DNA of 64,000 nt from Lawsonibacter faecis (GCF_014287675.1 NZ_JACOPQ010000014.1:1-64000), one strand, 5' to 3'. Shown: positions 17,601 through 26,230, counted from the stretch's first letter. The notes: generated from the letters alone by a model not told the origin. Made by a program: numbers and translations.

Positions 17601-19318
17601 GCCTGGAGAACGACGCTGGCCTGACCGCCCTCATCAAGCCCGCCGCCGACGCGGCCACCGCCTATGTCAACGCCAAGTACGGAACCGCCATCGGCCAGTG
17701 GGATGGCAGCACGCAGTATAAGATGGGCCACAACGACACCATCGACCTTATCAACCGCGCGCAGATTTGGACCGCCGGGGAAAACGGCGTCAAGATGGAC
17801 GCCGCCGCCACCACCTCCATCGTCAGCGGGAATTACGTCGTCAGTACGGGCGACATCTCCCTCAAGGACATCTACCGTATGTACAGGTACGACAACTACC
17901 TCTACGCGGTGGAGATGACCGGAGCCCAGCTCAAGGACTGGCTAGAGGGCGTCGCAGCTTTCTACTCCGCGCAGGTGGATGGGGACGATGTCACCTACAA
18001 GGTCCAAAACAACTTCGTCACCGCGCTCTTCTACGGGCTTGACTTCCAATACGACCTTGCAAAGCCTGAGGGTGAACGCGTTGTAAACCTGAAGCGCTCC
18101 TCCACCGGCGAAGCGATTACCGCCGACAGCACCCTGGTTGTGGGCGTCAACAACTATGTTATTGGCCAGGACCCCTTCGTCAAGGCCATGGGCAAGGACG
18201 CCTCCAGCACGGAAGAGAAAGCCGAAATCATTGCCGGCGCCCTCTGGTCCTCCCAGGACGCCTTGGGAGATGAGCAGGGCCTTGTCACACAGATGGTTGC
18301 AAATTTTGTCAAGAGCGAGACGGAAGGCACTGCTCACGGCATCGCCCCCGCCCCCTCCGGATGGAGCCTGGGGTATGACGTGGCTGTCACAGACCCTGAC
18401 GACGTCTATGTGCCTTCCACCTCCGGCAAGCCCTCCAAAAACACCTCAAAAATCTCCGTCGGCGGCGACAAGGTCTCCGTCACCCTCAACGCCGGCCTCT
18501 CCGGCGCCCAGCAGGCCCAGCTCATCAGAGAAAACGCCTCCAAGCCTATTGTCATCTCCGGCAGCGAGCTCACCGTCACCATCCCTGCGGGCACCCTCTC
18601 CAGCGGCGCCGATATCAATGCCATGATTGTAAACCCGACCGACAAGGGCGACGTCATTCAGGTCACCCTGGAGGACGGATCCAGCGTGATTCTGCCCTTC
18701 TCCGTGATAGACGGCGGCGCCGTCTCCTACATTGCCCAAGTCACGGGCTCCTACAAAATCGTGGATAACGGCAAGCGCTTTGAGGACGTAAGCAGCGGCT
18801 ATTGGGCCGCCGACGCCATCTCCTTCGTCACCTCCCGTGAGTTCTTCAACGGTACCGGCGCCGGCAGCTTCTCCCCCGACGCCCTGATGACCCGCTCCAT
18901 GCTGGTGACCGTGCTCCACCGCATTGCCGGCGAGGACGCAGCCACCGTCTCCAGCTTCACCGATGTGGCGCGGGACACCTGGTACACCGACGCGGTGGAT
19001 TGGGCCGCAGAGGCCGGCGTGGTTACCGGCACCGGCGGCGGCTTCTACCCCGACGGCGCGATTACCCGCGAGCAGCTCTGCACCATACTAATCCGCTACA
19101 TGGAGTATGCCGGGATTGCATTGGATGAGGTCTCCGGCACCGACGGCCTCACCGACCTCGGCACAGTCAGCAGCTGGGCGGGCGACAGCATGGAGCTGTG
19201 CGTCAAGTACGGCCTGATCTCCGGAAAGCCCGGCGGTCTGAGCGATCCCCAGGGCATCGCCACCCGGGCTGAAATCGCCACCATTCTGACTCGCTTTGTG
19301 CAGTCAGTGGTGAAATAA
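14687..19318 (+). CDS. SLH-anchored tandem 5'-nucleotidase / cyclic phosphodiesterase
   Basis: This secreted cell-wall protein of ~1543 aa probably removes phosphate from extracellular nucleotides. After a signal peptide (KKKRNRLLAIILTLAL...) come two complete nucleotidase modules, each with all metallophosphatase motifs. Module 1 has TTDMHGK, DNGDSIQG, GNHEFNY, AAHSGEG and AGHNHSSG; module 2 has TTDMHGK, DNGDLFQG, GNHEFNY, SYHSGMGG and AGHDHQS. Each is followed by a 5'-nucleotidase C domain (YKYDNNLLYAIEMTGQQL; YRYDNYLYAVEMTGAQL). Three SLH domains (~residues 1350-1540) bind the cell wall. The double-module plan resembles Bacillus YfkN, with SLH instead of a sortase motif. GTG 14696 is an alternative start. 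Confidence 0.92.
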   Translation: MRTVKKKRNRLLAIILTLALCFSLLPTPSLAQSPDPSDEPPLTEFLSDEQTPADVPSPAESPAASIQIGVYTTTDMHGKVYDQNPVGGTIANSYLKVAAAMEQERAAVGGTILIDNGDSIQGTAITSYNVNVQGGKNNPVALCLRYCGYDMFVPGNHEFNYTLEVQNNFYDMLAAPADGSGQPDALPGTPVAAVCANLLDTGTGEVAAPYVPYIIKEFTVGDKTFKIGVLGFENMNVPNWDVASHYEGMQFWSDDNAERSYAWEWENKWQAELKEAGCDIVIVAAHSGEGSASSFNVESQVAHFVANTTGIDMVVAGHNHSSGTRTLTNGAGKSVPCVNGGTSQLTKTVITLNSDGTYEFGESSLIALSSEDLSNDSGLKALIQPVYDLSVAFVQSPIGALSGEWDSISSYHTKQADTYDLVHKAQIWAAKEGLARSDEAGKYADTRFVSITTPVANRGFTLSNLFADGADTADISLKDCYSFYKYDNNLLYAIEMTGQQLKNWLEHCTKTYSIKDGSVTGGGFGTDIAYGINYDVYLGEAEGNRVRNMTWPDGSEVKPTDKFVVALSSYRLAANAEADEYGWFAATGIDMSKAIWDGTVDAEFGAVGGSVTLIIGEYIKAMCEGGKALTPGSETHWTVNAGKDPVTQIMVMSTTDMHGKVWNTDVLTDAAVKNSFLKVATAVQDIRSAYGEENTILVDNGDLFQGTTVSTYNILSSGGRDNPMVLALRSIGYDAFVLGNHEFNYPWETTQAMYAQLSAADDGNGSSVPVLAANLYWRDGDNKDKNAFTPYTTKTFEVNGQAFKVGIIGFENTDCDQFDVPANFGVNSDGTGGVTLTPPGNPTRDMAVEAQKYVTQLRKPAADGGEGCDFVIVSYHSGMGGNNITGDLTIGTNTESQVARMVAGNTGIDLVIAGHDHQSYRSRTAKDANGRDIPVINGGGGSLARALLSVTYDAESGFSVTVADQGNLSLNSLENDAGLTALIKPAADAATAYVNAKYGTAIGQWDGSTQYKMGHNDTIDLINRAQIWTAGENGVKMDAAATTSIVSGNYVVSTGDISLKDIYRMYRYDNYLYAVEMTGAQLKDWLEGVAAFYSAQVDGDDVTYKVQNNFVTALFYGLDFQYDLAKPEGERVVNLKRSSTGEAITADSTLVVGVNNYVIGQDPFVKAMGKDASSTEEKAEIIAGALWSSQDALGDEQGLVTQMVANFVKSETEGTAHGIAPAPSGWSLGYDVAVTDPDDVYVPSTSGKPSKNTSKISVGGDKVSVTLNAGLSGAQQAQLIRENASKPIVISGSELTVTIPAGTLSSGADINAMIVNPTDKGDVIQVTLEDGSSVILPFSVIDGGAVSYIAQVTGSYKIVDNGKRFEDVSSGYWAADAISFVTSREFFNGTGAGSFSPDALMTRSMLVTVLHRIAGEDAATVSSFTDVARDTWYTDAVDWAAEAGVVTGTGGGFYPDGAITREQLCTILIRYMEYAGIALDEVSGTDGLTDLGTVSSWAGDSMELCVKYGLISGKPGGLSDPQGIATRAEIATILTRFVQSVVK

Positions 19319-19338
19319 CCTTCTTCCTTCTTTCCGTG

Positions 19339-19380
19339 GAGAGACGGGGGCCGGGCTAAAAAGTCCGGCCCCCGTCTCTC
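19339..19380 (+). terminator. Terminator after the nucleotidase gene
   Basis: 16-bp arms (19339-19354 and 19365-19380) are rich in G/C and enclose a loop with CTAAAAAGT. It lies 21 nt past the stop codon. Confidence 0.75.
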
Positions 19381-19690
19381 ATCTGTTTGACGCTCCCCCC
19401 GTTTTCAAATTCGTCATCAGTGCCGGCTGAGTATGTCAAATAAACAGCTGCTGCAGATCCCCTTTCATCATTCAGGTTCCATGCGCGGAAGATAAACGCT
19501 CTCAAAAACGCTGCGCCGCGTCTTCCTGAACTCTATGCGTGTATCCACCAGCACATCCATCTGCACGGCACCTCCCAGCCGTTTGACAGAGCGCCTGAAG
19601 CGTCTGCTGCCGGGAGGAGCCCGCCGGGGAAGCATCTTGAAAGACGCCTGCATTTTATTTTATTTTTTCCTTAGATTTCTTTCTGTCCGG
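19381..19690. other. Intergenic region without recognised gene
   Basis: Short open frames of about 60 codons exist on both strands but lack ribosome sites and family resemblance. The region ends in the promoter of the YheO-type regulator. Confidence 0.4.
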
Positions 19691-19719
19691 TTGCAGAAGC
19701 ATGAAATCTATTTTATAAT
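19691..19719 (+). promoter_or_regulatory. SigA promoter of the YheO-type regulator
   Basis: TTGCAG (19691-19696), a 17-nt spacer and a perfect TATAAT (19714-19719) lie 55 nt before the ATG. Confidence 0.75.
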
Positions 19720-19773
19720 AAAATAACACACAATAGGTGCCGGTCAGTACATAAAGACGATTAGAGGATTATT

Positions 19774-20451
19774 ATGAACGAAGAACATATGTCCCTTACC
19801 TATACGGACCGCCTGATTCTCGAATCCTACAAGAACATGCTGGAGGGACTCTCCGATTACCTGGGCGACGGGTATGAGTTCGTCCTCCACAGTTTGGAAA
19901 ACTACGATCACTCTGTCATCAAGATCATCAATGGCTTTCACACCGGCCGCACCGAGGGCGCGCCCATCACCGATTTGGCGCTCTCCATGCTAGAGCGGAT
20001 CAACGGGAAGGACGGCGCCGGCAGCATCTCCTACTACACCAAGAACAAGAAGGGCGAACCCCTTAAAAGCGCGACCATTACAATCTCCGGGGAGAGGGGC
20101 CGCACTATCGGTCTGCTCTGCATCAATTTTTACTTAAACACCCCCTTTACCGATGTAGTCTCCACCTTCTGCGAGCAGAAGGCCCCCCTCTCCACCTCCC
20201 AGAGCGGAGAGAACTTTGCCGAGAACATTGACGATCTGATCGAGAGCGCCGTGGCGGAGGTCCGGCAGGAAGTCTACGAAAACTATGCTGTCCCGGCCAA
20301 CTGCAAAAATAAGGAGATTCTCCGCATCCTCGCCTCCCGGGGGATTTTCAAGCTCAAGGACTCCGTCGCCAAGACCGCAAAACTTCTCAATATCAGCAGA
20401 AACACCGTCTATATGCATATTCGAAACCTGAAATCAGCTTCTGAGCAATAA
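19774..20451 (+). CDS. YheO-type PAS / HTH transcriptional regulator
   Basis: This 225-aa cytoplasmic regulator has an N-terminal YheO-like PAS sensor domain (LSDYLGDGYEFVLHSLENYD, then GRTIGLLCINF). A C-terminal helix-turn-helix of the type paired with it follows (ILASRGIFKLKDSVAKTAKL, then NISRNTVYMHIRNL). Related genes control amino acid and imine/enamine-forming PLP enzymes. Here it converges on the operon of RidA, two carriers and two aminotransferases, which it probably regulates. The bidirectional terminator at 20447 overlaps its stop codon. Confidence 0.88.
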   Translation: MNEEHMSLTYTDRLILESYKNMLEGLSDYLGDGYEFVLHSLENYDHSVIKIINGFHTGRTEGAPITDLALSMLERINGKDGAGSISYYTKNKKGEPLKSATITISGERGRTIGLLCINFYLNTPFTDVVSTFCEQKAPLSTSQSGENFAENIDDLIESAVAEVRQEVYENYAVPANCKNKEILRILASRGIFKLKDSVAKTAKLLNISRNTVYMHIRNLKSASEQ

Positions 20452-20484
20452 AACGGGCGGCGCCGCGGCGCCGCCCGTTTTATT
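20447..20484. terminator. Perfect bidirectional terminator
   Basis: A 38-bp perfect palindrome has its centre at 20465/20466, with AATAAAAC at one end and GTTTTATT at the other, so A/T tracts serve both strands. It separates two convergent transcripts only 39 nt apart. Confidence 0.9.
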
Positions 20485-20490
20485 GTTCAT

Positions 20491-21696
20491 TCAGCTTCCC
20501 GCTTTCGGGTAGTTGAGTAGTGCCTGGCGTATACGCTCCAGAACACCGAAGCATTCATCCCGGTCCCGCCTGGAGCCGTAGATAATCCGTACGCCGTACC
20601 GCCCAGTGCCGGGTCCCCACATATCCCCGTCGCTGCTGGTGACCACTACGCGGGCCTGCTCCAGCAGATAGTCGCAGACCTCCTTGGAGGTACCCAGTTC
20701 CCCCACGTCCAGCCAAATGTAAAATCCCGCCTGGGGCATGGTGCATTTGACGCCGGGGATATCACTAAGGAGTCTGTACGCCGCCTCGGCCCGCACCTGA
20801 AACTCCCGGCGCATATCCTCCACAAAGGCGTTATTCCTGAGTGCGGCGATACCCGCGCACTGGATCATGGTGCTGGGCGCACCCACGTACTGGACCGCAC
20901 AGGCCTGGAGTACACTCATGATCTCCTCATGGGCCACCAGATAGGCCAGGCGAAAGCCGCACAGCCCCATGCTCTTGGAAAATGAGTTGCAGAGGATGGT
21001 GCGCTCCCACATGCCGGGTATATTGATAATGTTAAACATTTCGTATCCGTCGAACGTATGCTCCTCAAAGCATTGGTCCGCAAAGAGGATCAGGTCGTGG
21101 CGGATGCAGAATTCGGCCAGGCGCTCCAATGTCTCGCGCTTGTATACCGTGCCGGTGGGATTATTGGGGTTGGTGATGGAGACAATGCGTGTTTTGGCGC
21201 TTACCCGCCGTTCAAACTCCTCTATCCGCAGATCGTAGCCGTCCTCCGCATAGGTGGGTACAGGTACTGTCTTGCCGCCCATCAGCCCCGGGGAGACGAA
21301 ATTATGTGTGTAGGACGGTACCGGCGCCATGACCTCGTTCTCCTCGCCCGGTGTCAGAAACGGGCGCATTGCGAAATTGTAGCTCAAGTCCGATCCGCTG
21401 GTAATAATAATGTTTTTATTATGGTCCACCTGTATGCCGTTCACCCGCCGCACCCTCTCCGCCACTGCCCGGCGCAGCTCGTCCAGCCCCACGGGCAGCG
21501 TATAGTGGGCGGCATTGGACTCCAGCGAGCTGTATATTCCCTGCTTGATATGCTCCGGGATACAGGCGTCCGGATAGAAGGGATCAGCGAACGTGAAGAA
21601 ATCCAGATCCGTCCGCTTCATAAAATCCTCATAACCGTCAAAGCCTACCCCTCTCAGGTCCCGGTATACCGGGTCCATTAAACGCCGTACGCTCAT
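20491..21696 (-). CDS. PLP-dependent aminotransferase, class I/II (paralogue 2)
   Basis: This 401-aa cytoplasmic enzyme transfers amino groups using pyridoxal phosphate. The PLP lysine lies in NSFSKSMGLCGFR. Other fold-type-I markers are ITNPNNPTGTVY, LFADQCFEEHTF and TSGSDLSYNFAMRPF. It is clearly paralogous to the adjacent 396-aa enzyme, sharing NPNNPTGTVY, RRETME/KRETLE and GMGLCGFR-like blocks throughout. The ATG at 21696 follows AGGAGG by 9 nt. It is the last gene of the five-gene operon. The substrate cannot be read from sequence. Confidence 0.9.
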   Translation of the reverse strand: MSVRRLMDPVYRDLRGVGFDGYEDFMKRTDLDFFTFADPFYPDACIPEHIKQGIYSSLESNAAHYTLPVGLDELRRAVAERVRRVNGIQVDHNKNIIITSGSDLSYNFAMRPFLTPGEENEVMAPVPSYTHNFVSPGLMGGKTVPVPTYAEDGYDLRIEEFERRVSAKTRIVSITNPNNPTGTVYKRETLERLAEFCIRHDLILFADQCFEEHTFDGYEMFNIINIPGMWERTILCNSFSKSMGLCGFRLAYLVAHEEIMSVLQACAVQYVGAPSTMIQCAGIAALRNNAFVEDMRREFQVRAEAAYRLLSDIPGVKCTMPQAGFYIWLDVGELGTSKEVCDYLLEQARVVVTSSDGDMWGPGTGRYGVRIIYGSRRDRDECFGVLERIRQALLNYPKAGS

Positions 21697-21729
21697 TGGT
21701 CTCCGCCTCCTCTTCCTCTGCGCGCCGCC

Positions 21730-22920
21730 TCACCGGTTGCGTGGATGCCGCTCCAGCGCAGCCTTGATACGTTCGACCGCGCTGATACACTCCTGCCTGT
21801 CCTGAAGACAGCCGTAGATCACCCGGATATGGGTGGGGTCGGTAAAGCCGCTGCCGGTGCTGACCAGAACATCAGCCTCCTCAACCAAATACTGCATCAC
21901 TTCCCGATCGGTGCCGTAGTAGGACACGTCAATCCAGAAGAAGAAGCCCGCCTCCGGCTTTACATAGCTGATATGGGGCGTGCTGTCCAAAATGCTGCCC
22001 AAAATCTCCGCCCGGACCATCCACTCCCGGCGCAGCTCCTCCATAAAGCGCGTATCCCGCAGTCCGGCGGTCACCCCCGCCTGGGCCATGGTATTTGTAG
22101 CGCCCACAAAGAGGACGGCAGTCTCATGAAGCACGTCGGTAATCTCCCCGGGGGCAACGATATACGCCACCCGGAAGCCGCACAGCCCCATTCCCTTGGA
22201 GATCGATCCGATGGTGATGGTCCGCTCAAACATACCCGGCAGCGCCATTATGCTGACAAACTCATGTTCGTCGAAAACGCTGTCTTCAAAGCACTGGTCC
22301 ACCACGCAGATGAGGTTGTGCCGGATGCAGAACTCGGCCAGCTTCTCCATGGTCTCCCGCCGATAGACAGTCCCGGTGGGATTGTTCGGATTGGTAAACA
22401 CGACGAGTCGGGTCTTGTCCGTAACCCGCTTCTCGAATTCCTCTATGTCCAGGTCGAAGTTATTCTCCGCTCTGGTTGGCACCATGACCGACTTGCCGCC
22501 GATAAGGGGCGGGACGTCAAAATTGTGGGCGTAGGAGGGAACGGGGATCAGGACCTCGTTCTCCTCCCCCGGTACGAGGAATGGACGCATTACATAGGCG
22601 AATGCCGAATCGGAGCCGTTGGAGATGGTCAGCTCGGTACGGGGATCGATTTTTACACCGTTGAGCTTCAGGACCCGCTTGGCTATCTCCTCCCGCAGTT
22701 CCATGTCCCCCGTCGGGAAGCTGTAGTGGGCCGCAGTGGTATTGAGGCTGTCGATGACGGCCTGCTTGACGTGCGGCGGCACCGTATCGTTGGGCCGGTA
22801 TGGGTCCGCCCAGTTCATCGCCGTGGGCTGCTTCTTCATGTCCATCTGGAACGAAAATGTGCCGCCCTTGCTGGTCTTCTTTGCAAACGCGGGGTCCATC
22901 AAAGTCCTTGGGTTAAACAT
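21730..22920 (-). CDS. PLP-dependent aminotransferase, class I/II (paralogue 1)
   Basis: This is a 396-aa fold-type-I aminotransferase. The PLP lysine is in GSISKGMGLCGFR, and the cofactor/substrate regions read TNPNNPTGTVYRRETMEKL and CVVDQCFEDSVF. I chose ATG 22920 because GGAGG ends 6 nt upstream; a GTG at 22926 would touch the ribosome site. It precedes its paralogue by 33 nt. Two enzymes of one family side by side may act on different amino acids or form a heteromer. RidA in the same operon would clear reactive enamine/imine by-products. Confidence 0.9.
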   Translation of the reverse strand: MFNPRTLMDPAFAKKTSKGGTFSFQMDMKKQPTAMNWADPYRPNDTVPPHVKQAVIDSLNTTAAHYSFPTGDMELREEIAKRVLKLNGVKIDPRTELTISNGSDSAFAYVMRPFLVPGEENEVLIPVPSYAHNFDVPPLIGGKSVMVPTRAENNFDLDIEEFEKRVTDKTRLVVFTNPNNPTGTVYRRETMEKLAEFCIRHNLICVVDQCFEDSVFDEHEFVSIMALPGMFERTITIGSISKGMGLCGFRVAYIVAPGEITDVLHETAVLFVGATNTMAQAGVTAGLRDTRFMEELRREWMVRAEILGSILDSTPHISYVKPEAGFFFWIDVSYYGTDREVMQYLVEEADVLVSTGSGFTDPTHIRVIYGCLQDRQECISAVERIKAALERHPRNR

Positions 22921-22953
22921 ATCCACCCTCCAATCAGTATTCCATAACGCTTT

Positions 22954-24321
22954 TTAAATCATGCCGAATACGAGGTATAGTGCGACGGTCACCACGCCCA
23001 GGATGAGCCGTGGCAGCAGCTGAGCCTTGCCCAGGTCCATCACGTCCACGCCCGCACCCATGGCGGACTCAATCACAATGTCGGAAAGCGGAGACGAGCA
23101 GTCGCCGAAGGTAGAACCGCCTACCAGAGCGGCGATGGTCAGCGTTAGGTTGGCATCCACGCTGTATGCCAGCGTCACGGCGATGGGCGCCAGAATCACG
23201 CAGGCGCTGATGAGGCTGCCGGTGGCGTAGGAGGCCACCGCGCAGATGACGAACACCACTGCGGGGAGGATGGCCGGGGTGAGGATGGACTGGGTCATCT
23301 CCACAATGTAGGCCGCAAAGCCCACCGCCGCCACGGACTTGCCGAAGCCGAATGCAAGCGCCAGAATCAGGCACACGGGCACCATGCTTTTCGCACCGTT
23401 GATCAGCAGGTCCATCACGTCGGAAAACTTGAAATACCTGCGGATGATCGGGTAGGCGATGGACACGATAAAGCCCACCAGAATGGGGGTGCCCAGAGAG
23501 AACATTCCCGTTTGAATCCGGATGATAATAATGCCCGCGAAAAACGCGATGAACGGCAGCAGGAAGCAGAGGAAGTCGGGCTTGATGCCCTCGGGCGCCT
23601 GCATCTCGTCCAGTTCCTTCGTCTCAATGGGGCTGGAGCCGGGCCGGATCAGCTCGCCGTTCTCCCGGGCCGCCTTTTCCCGCTTCTTCATATAGCCGAA
23701 ATCAGGAATCACCTCCAGAGCCGTCAGCAGCCCTACCACCAGGCAGATGATGCAGAAGAAGTTGAACGGTATGGCCTTCACATACTCCTCCTGACCGTTC
23801 AACCCGGGTACGATGGAGCTTATCATACCGCCGAAGAACAGGATGTAGATCGTGATGGGGACCAGTGCCGTCACCGGCTCCGCGGTGGTGGAGAGCAGGT
23901 AGCCCAGCTTCTCCCGGGAGATCTTGTGCCGGTCCGTGATGGGCCGCATGATGGAGCCAACGCCGATGGTGCCCAGTGACTGGTTTACCACGATGCCGGA
24001 GAGCAGCCAGGTGAGGAACTTGGATTTTTTGGGCGTGTTGAAATGCTTCTCGGCAAAATCGGAAAACGCGGCGAAGCCTCCGCCCTTCTTAATGGCGGCG
24101 ATGAAGGCGCCGAACACAAACATGTAGATAAACATATCCACGTTTCCGCCCACGCCCTCCATCAGGTAGCTGTCGAAAATCGCGGGAAGAAACCCCCAGC
24201 CGTTGACAATGATGGAGCAGGAGACAATTCCGGTGAAAAGGGCAAGCATGATATTCTTGGTGTACAGCGCGAGGAACAGGGCCAGAACGGGAGGAATCAG
24301 AGAAAGCAGTCCGTAATGCAT
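22954..24321 (-). CDS. NhaC-family Na+/H+ antiporter or amino acid/organic acid exchanger
   Basis: This is a 455-aa membrane protein with about eleven or twelve hydrophobic segments. Family hallmarks are SGIVVNQSLGTIGVGSIMRP, GYLLSTTAEPVTALVPI and, near the C-terminus, GGSTFGDCSSPLSD. Members of NhaC/ArcD-like families exchange Na+ for H+ or for organic solutes. In this operon of aminotransferases and RidA, uptake or export of an amino or keto acid is as likely as sodium homeostasis. The gap to the next gene is 27 nt. Confidence 0.88.
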   Translation of the reverse strand: MHYGLLSLIPPVLALFLALYTKNIMLALFTGIVSCSIIVNGWGFLPAIFDSYLMEGVGGNVDMFIYMFVFGAFIAAIKKGGGFAAFSDFAEKHFNTPKKSKFLTWLLSGIVVNQSLGTIGVGSIMRPITDRHKISREKLGYLLSTTAEPVTALVPITIYILFFGGMISSIVPGLNGQEEYVKAIPFNFFCIICLVVGLLTALEVIPDFGYMKKREKAARENGELIRPGSSPIETKELDEMQAPEGIKPDFLCFLLPFIAFFAGIIIIRIQTGMFSLGTPILVGFIVSIAYPIIRRYFKFSDVMDLLINGAKSMVPVCLILALAFGFGKSVAAVGFAAYIVEMTQSILTPAILPAVVFVICAVASYATGSLISACVILAPIAVTLAYSVDANLTLTIAALVGGSTFGDCSSPLSDIVIESAMGAGVDVMDLGKAQLLPRLILGVVTVALYLVFGMI

Positions 24322-24339
24322 GGATACACATCCTCTCTT

Positions 24340-25542
24340 TTATTGTGGTTCTTGTTTTTTCCTTCCCCGAAAAATAAACGCGCCCAGCGCAGCGCTCACC
24401 AGGATCGCGGAGATGAGGTAGATGCCGCCGTACTGCATGTGCCCGCAGTAGACGCCCCACGCTATCGGCGCAACAGCAAAGCCCAAATCACCCGCCGCCC
24501 AGTAGGTGGCGTTGGCCGCCCCCACCTTTTCCGGCGCGGCGTCGATAACCGCCATGGAGTTGAGCGCCATGCTGCTGGCTCCATGGCCAAAGCCGTAGAG
24601 CATGGCAGAGAGCACCATTGCCCCACCGGAAGGTGTCGTGAGAAACAGGACGCCGTAGCCCGCTGCCAAAATCACATAGCCCATCAGCAGCAGTTTCCGG
24701 TCCGATATCATCCGCTTCATCGCCCCGCCCAGCAGGCGTGGCAGCAGCACACCCACCGCCGATATCAGGTAGAAAAGGCTCACATCCTGCACGCCCTTCC
24801 CCTGGGCGTAGTAAGGCAGGAATTGAGAGACGCTGATCTGCGCTGCGGTAATCAGCAGCGTAGAGGCGGAGGCGAACACGGCCGATCTTTCGTACATGCC
24901 ATCCACAATGCCCTTCAGTCCCGCCGGGCTTTGTGCGGGCGGGGCGCTCACCCGATACCGGGAATAGGGAAGGCTTGCCATCAGGGCCATTGCCGCCGCA
25001 CAGATGGCTGAGCTGAAGAGGAACATCCCGCCGTATCCCAGGCGGGCAATCAGCCGCAGACCTATCGCCGGCGCCACCGCAGCCCCCACTGTCATGCCGA
25101 TTCCAAAGTAGCCGATTCCCTCCGTAAACCGGGACTTTGGTATGATTTCCGAGGCGATTGCGCTAGAGGCCGTGGAGGTCATCGCCATCGCAGCGCCGGA
25201 GATGATGCGCCCCACTAAGCACAGAAGATAGGATTTTGTGAAAACAAACGCCAGCGGCGCCAGAATATATCCCGCCAGCCCGATCATACACAGGCTTTTC
25301 TTCGAAAACCTGTCCGCCAGGAATCCTGTGAACGGCCGCATCACCAGCGACGCGAATGCGAACGAGGAGGAGAGCAGCCCGGCGGCCGCCGGGCTGTACC
25401 CCGCGGCGTTACCGTAGAGCAGCACCGTAGTCATAAGCATAATCGAATAGGTGCCCGAGATAAGGCTTACCGCTGATATCGCCAGGAAATCATAGGTCAG
25501 GAGCTTCTCCCCGCCGTATCCGTCCGTGTTCAATACGCTCAT
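24340..25542 (-). CDS. MFS transporter
   Basis: This 400-aa major facilitator carrier has about twelve membrane segments. The motif A loop reads GFLADRFSKKSLCMIG between helices 2 and 3, and a second-half equivalent reads RLLGGAMKRMISDRKLLL. It resembles drug/metabolite exporters such as YfcJ/YhhS-type arabinose or amino acid exporters, but the substrate is unknown. It lies second in the RidA-aminotransferase operon with gaps of 15 and 18 nt. Confidence 0.88.
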   Translation of the reverse strand: MSVLNTDGYGGEKLLTYDFLAISAVSLISGTYSIMLMTTVLLYGNAAGYSPAAAGLLSSSFAFASLVMRPFTGFLADRFSKKSLCMIGLAGYILAPLAFVFTKSYLLCLVGRIISGAAMAMTSTASSAIASEIIPKSRFTEGIGYFGIGMTVGAAVAPAIGLRLIARLGYGGMFLFSSAICAAAMALMASLPYSRYRVSAPPAQSPAGLKGIVDGMYERSAVFASASTLLITAAQISVSQFLPYYAQGKGVQDVSLFYLISAVGVLLPRLLGGAMKRMISDRKLLLMGYVILAAGYGVLFLTTPSGGAMVLSAMLYGFGHGASSMALNSMAVIDAAPEKVGAANATYWAAGDLGFAVAPIAWGVYCGHMQYGGIYLISAILVSAALGAFIFRGRKKQEPQ

Positions 25543-25557
25543 CCCTCACACTGCCGC

Positions 25558-25932
25558 TCAGGGCAGCGCCGCAATCAGTTCCACCTCTACCAGAACGCCC
25601 TTGGGGAGCGCAGCCACCTCCACACAGGCGCGCGCGGGCCTGCTAATGAAATATTTTGCGTAGATCTCGTTAAATACACCGAAATCCTCCATGTTCCGGA
25701 GGTAGCAGGTTGTTTTGACAACCCTGTCAAACGTGGTCCCCGCGCCCTCCAGCACTGCAGCCAAATTCAGCATAACCCGCTGCGTCTGTTCCATGATGTC
25801 CTCCCCGCTTACCACCCCAGTCAAGGGGTCCAGCGGGATCTGCCCGGAGGTATACAGCATCCCGTTTTGTACAACCGCTTGAGAATAGGGACCGATTGCC
25901 GCCGGGGCTTTGTCTGTGGCTATCGTTTTCAA
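25558..25932 (-). CDS. ridA: RidA-family enamine/imine deaminase
   Basis: This 124-aa cytoplasmic protein hydrolyses reactive 2-aminoacrylate-type enamines/imines released by PLP enzymes. The full family pattern is visible: APAAIGPYSQAVVQNG, LYTSGQIPLDP, VVKTTCYLRNMEDF, and the catalytic Arg in SRPARACVEVAALPKG. Translation starts at TTG 25932 (MKTIATDKAP), with AGGAGG 7 nt upstream. A longer frame would add an atypical N-terminus that includes the promoter. It is the first gene of the operon. Confidence 0.92.
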   Translation of the reverse strand: MKTIATDKAPAAIGPYSQAVVQNGMLYTSGQIPLDPLTGVVSGEDIMEQTQRVMLNLAAVLEGAGTTFDRVVKTTCYLRNMEDFGVFNEIYAKYFISRPARACVEVAALPKGVLVEVELIAALP

Positions 25933-25987
25933 ATGAACTCCTCCTCTTCTTTCCAGTCGGTCTGCTGCCTTTGTTCTGTCTAAGCCC

Positions 25988-26016
25988 ATTATAATAATAA
26001 AATAAATTTTAGTCAA
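25988..26016 (-). promoter_or_regulatory. SigA promoter of the RidA-aminotransferase operon
   Basis: On the minus strand TTGACT (26016-26011), a 17-nt spacer and a perfect TATAAT (25993-25988) lie about 55 nt upstream of the TTG start. The region is very AT-rich. Confidence 0.85.
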
Positions 26017-26171
26017 TAAATTTAATTATCTTTGACCGTAAAATAATAATACAGTTTTTTGGTCGTTTATTACATATACTTAAATGTCGACGAAGTTATT
26101 TGTGGCAAATCTGCATCATTTTATGGTTTTCCACAACTGAACAAAATTTCATTTTGCGAAAGTCTACCGGA

Positions 26172-26230
26172 TGAAAGAGGCAAAAAAGAGCGGAGCTTTC
26201 TAAAAGCTCCGCTCTTTTTTGCCTCTTTCA
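26172..26230. terminator. Very long perfect hairpin
   Basis: 27-bp perfect arms (26172-26198 and 26204-26230) enclose a 5-nt loop; a further T-A pair can close it to 3 nt. Internal A6/T6 blocks give a T-tract on each strand. It lies between the RidA promoter and the end of the decayed surface gene. Confidence 0.8.

Noticed and set aside
15830..17731. Open frame of about 630 codons antisense to the nucleotidase gene
   Set aside because: It is a composition-driven shadow; the plus strand encodes complete metallophosphatase motifs over the same interval.
19468..19726. Short overlapping open frames on both strands before the YheO-type regulator
   Set aside because: About 60 codons each, very basic translations, no ribosome site; judged to be intergenic.
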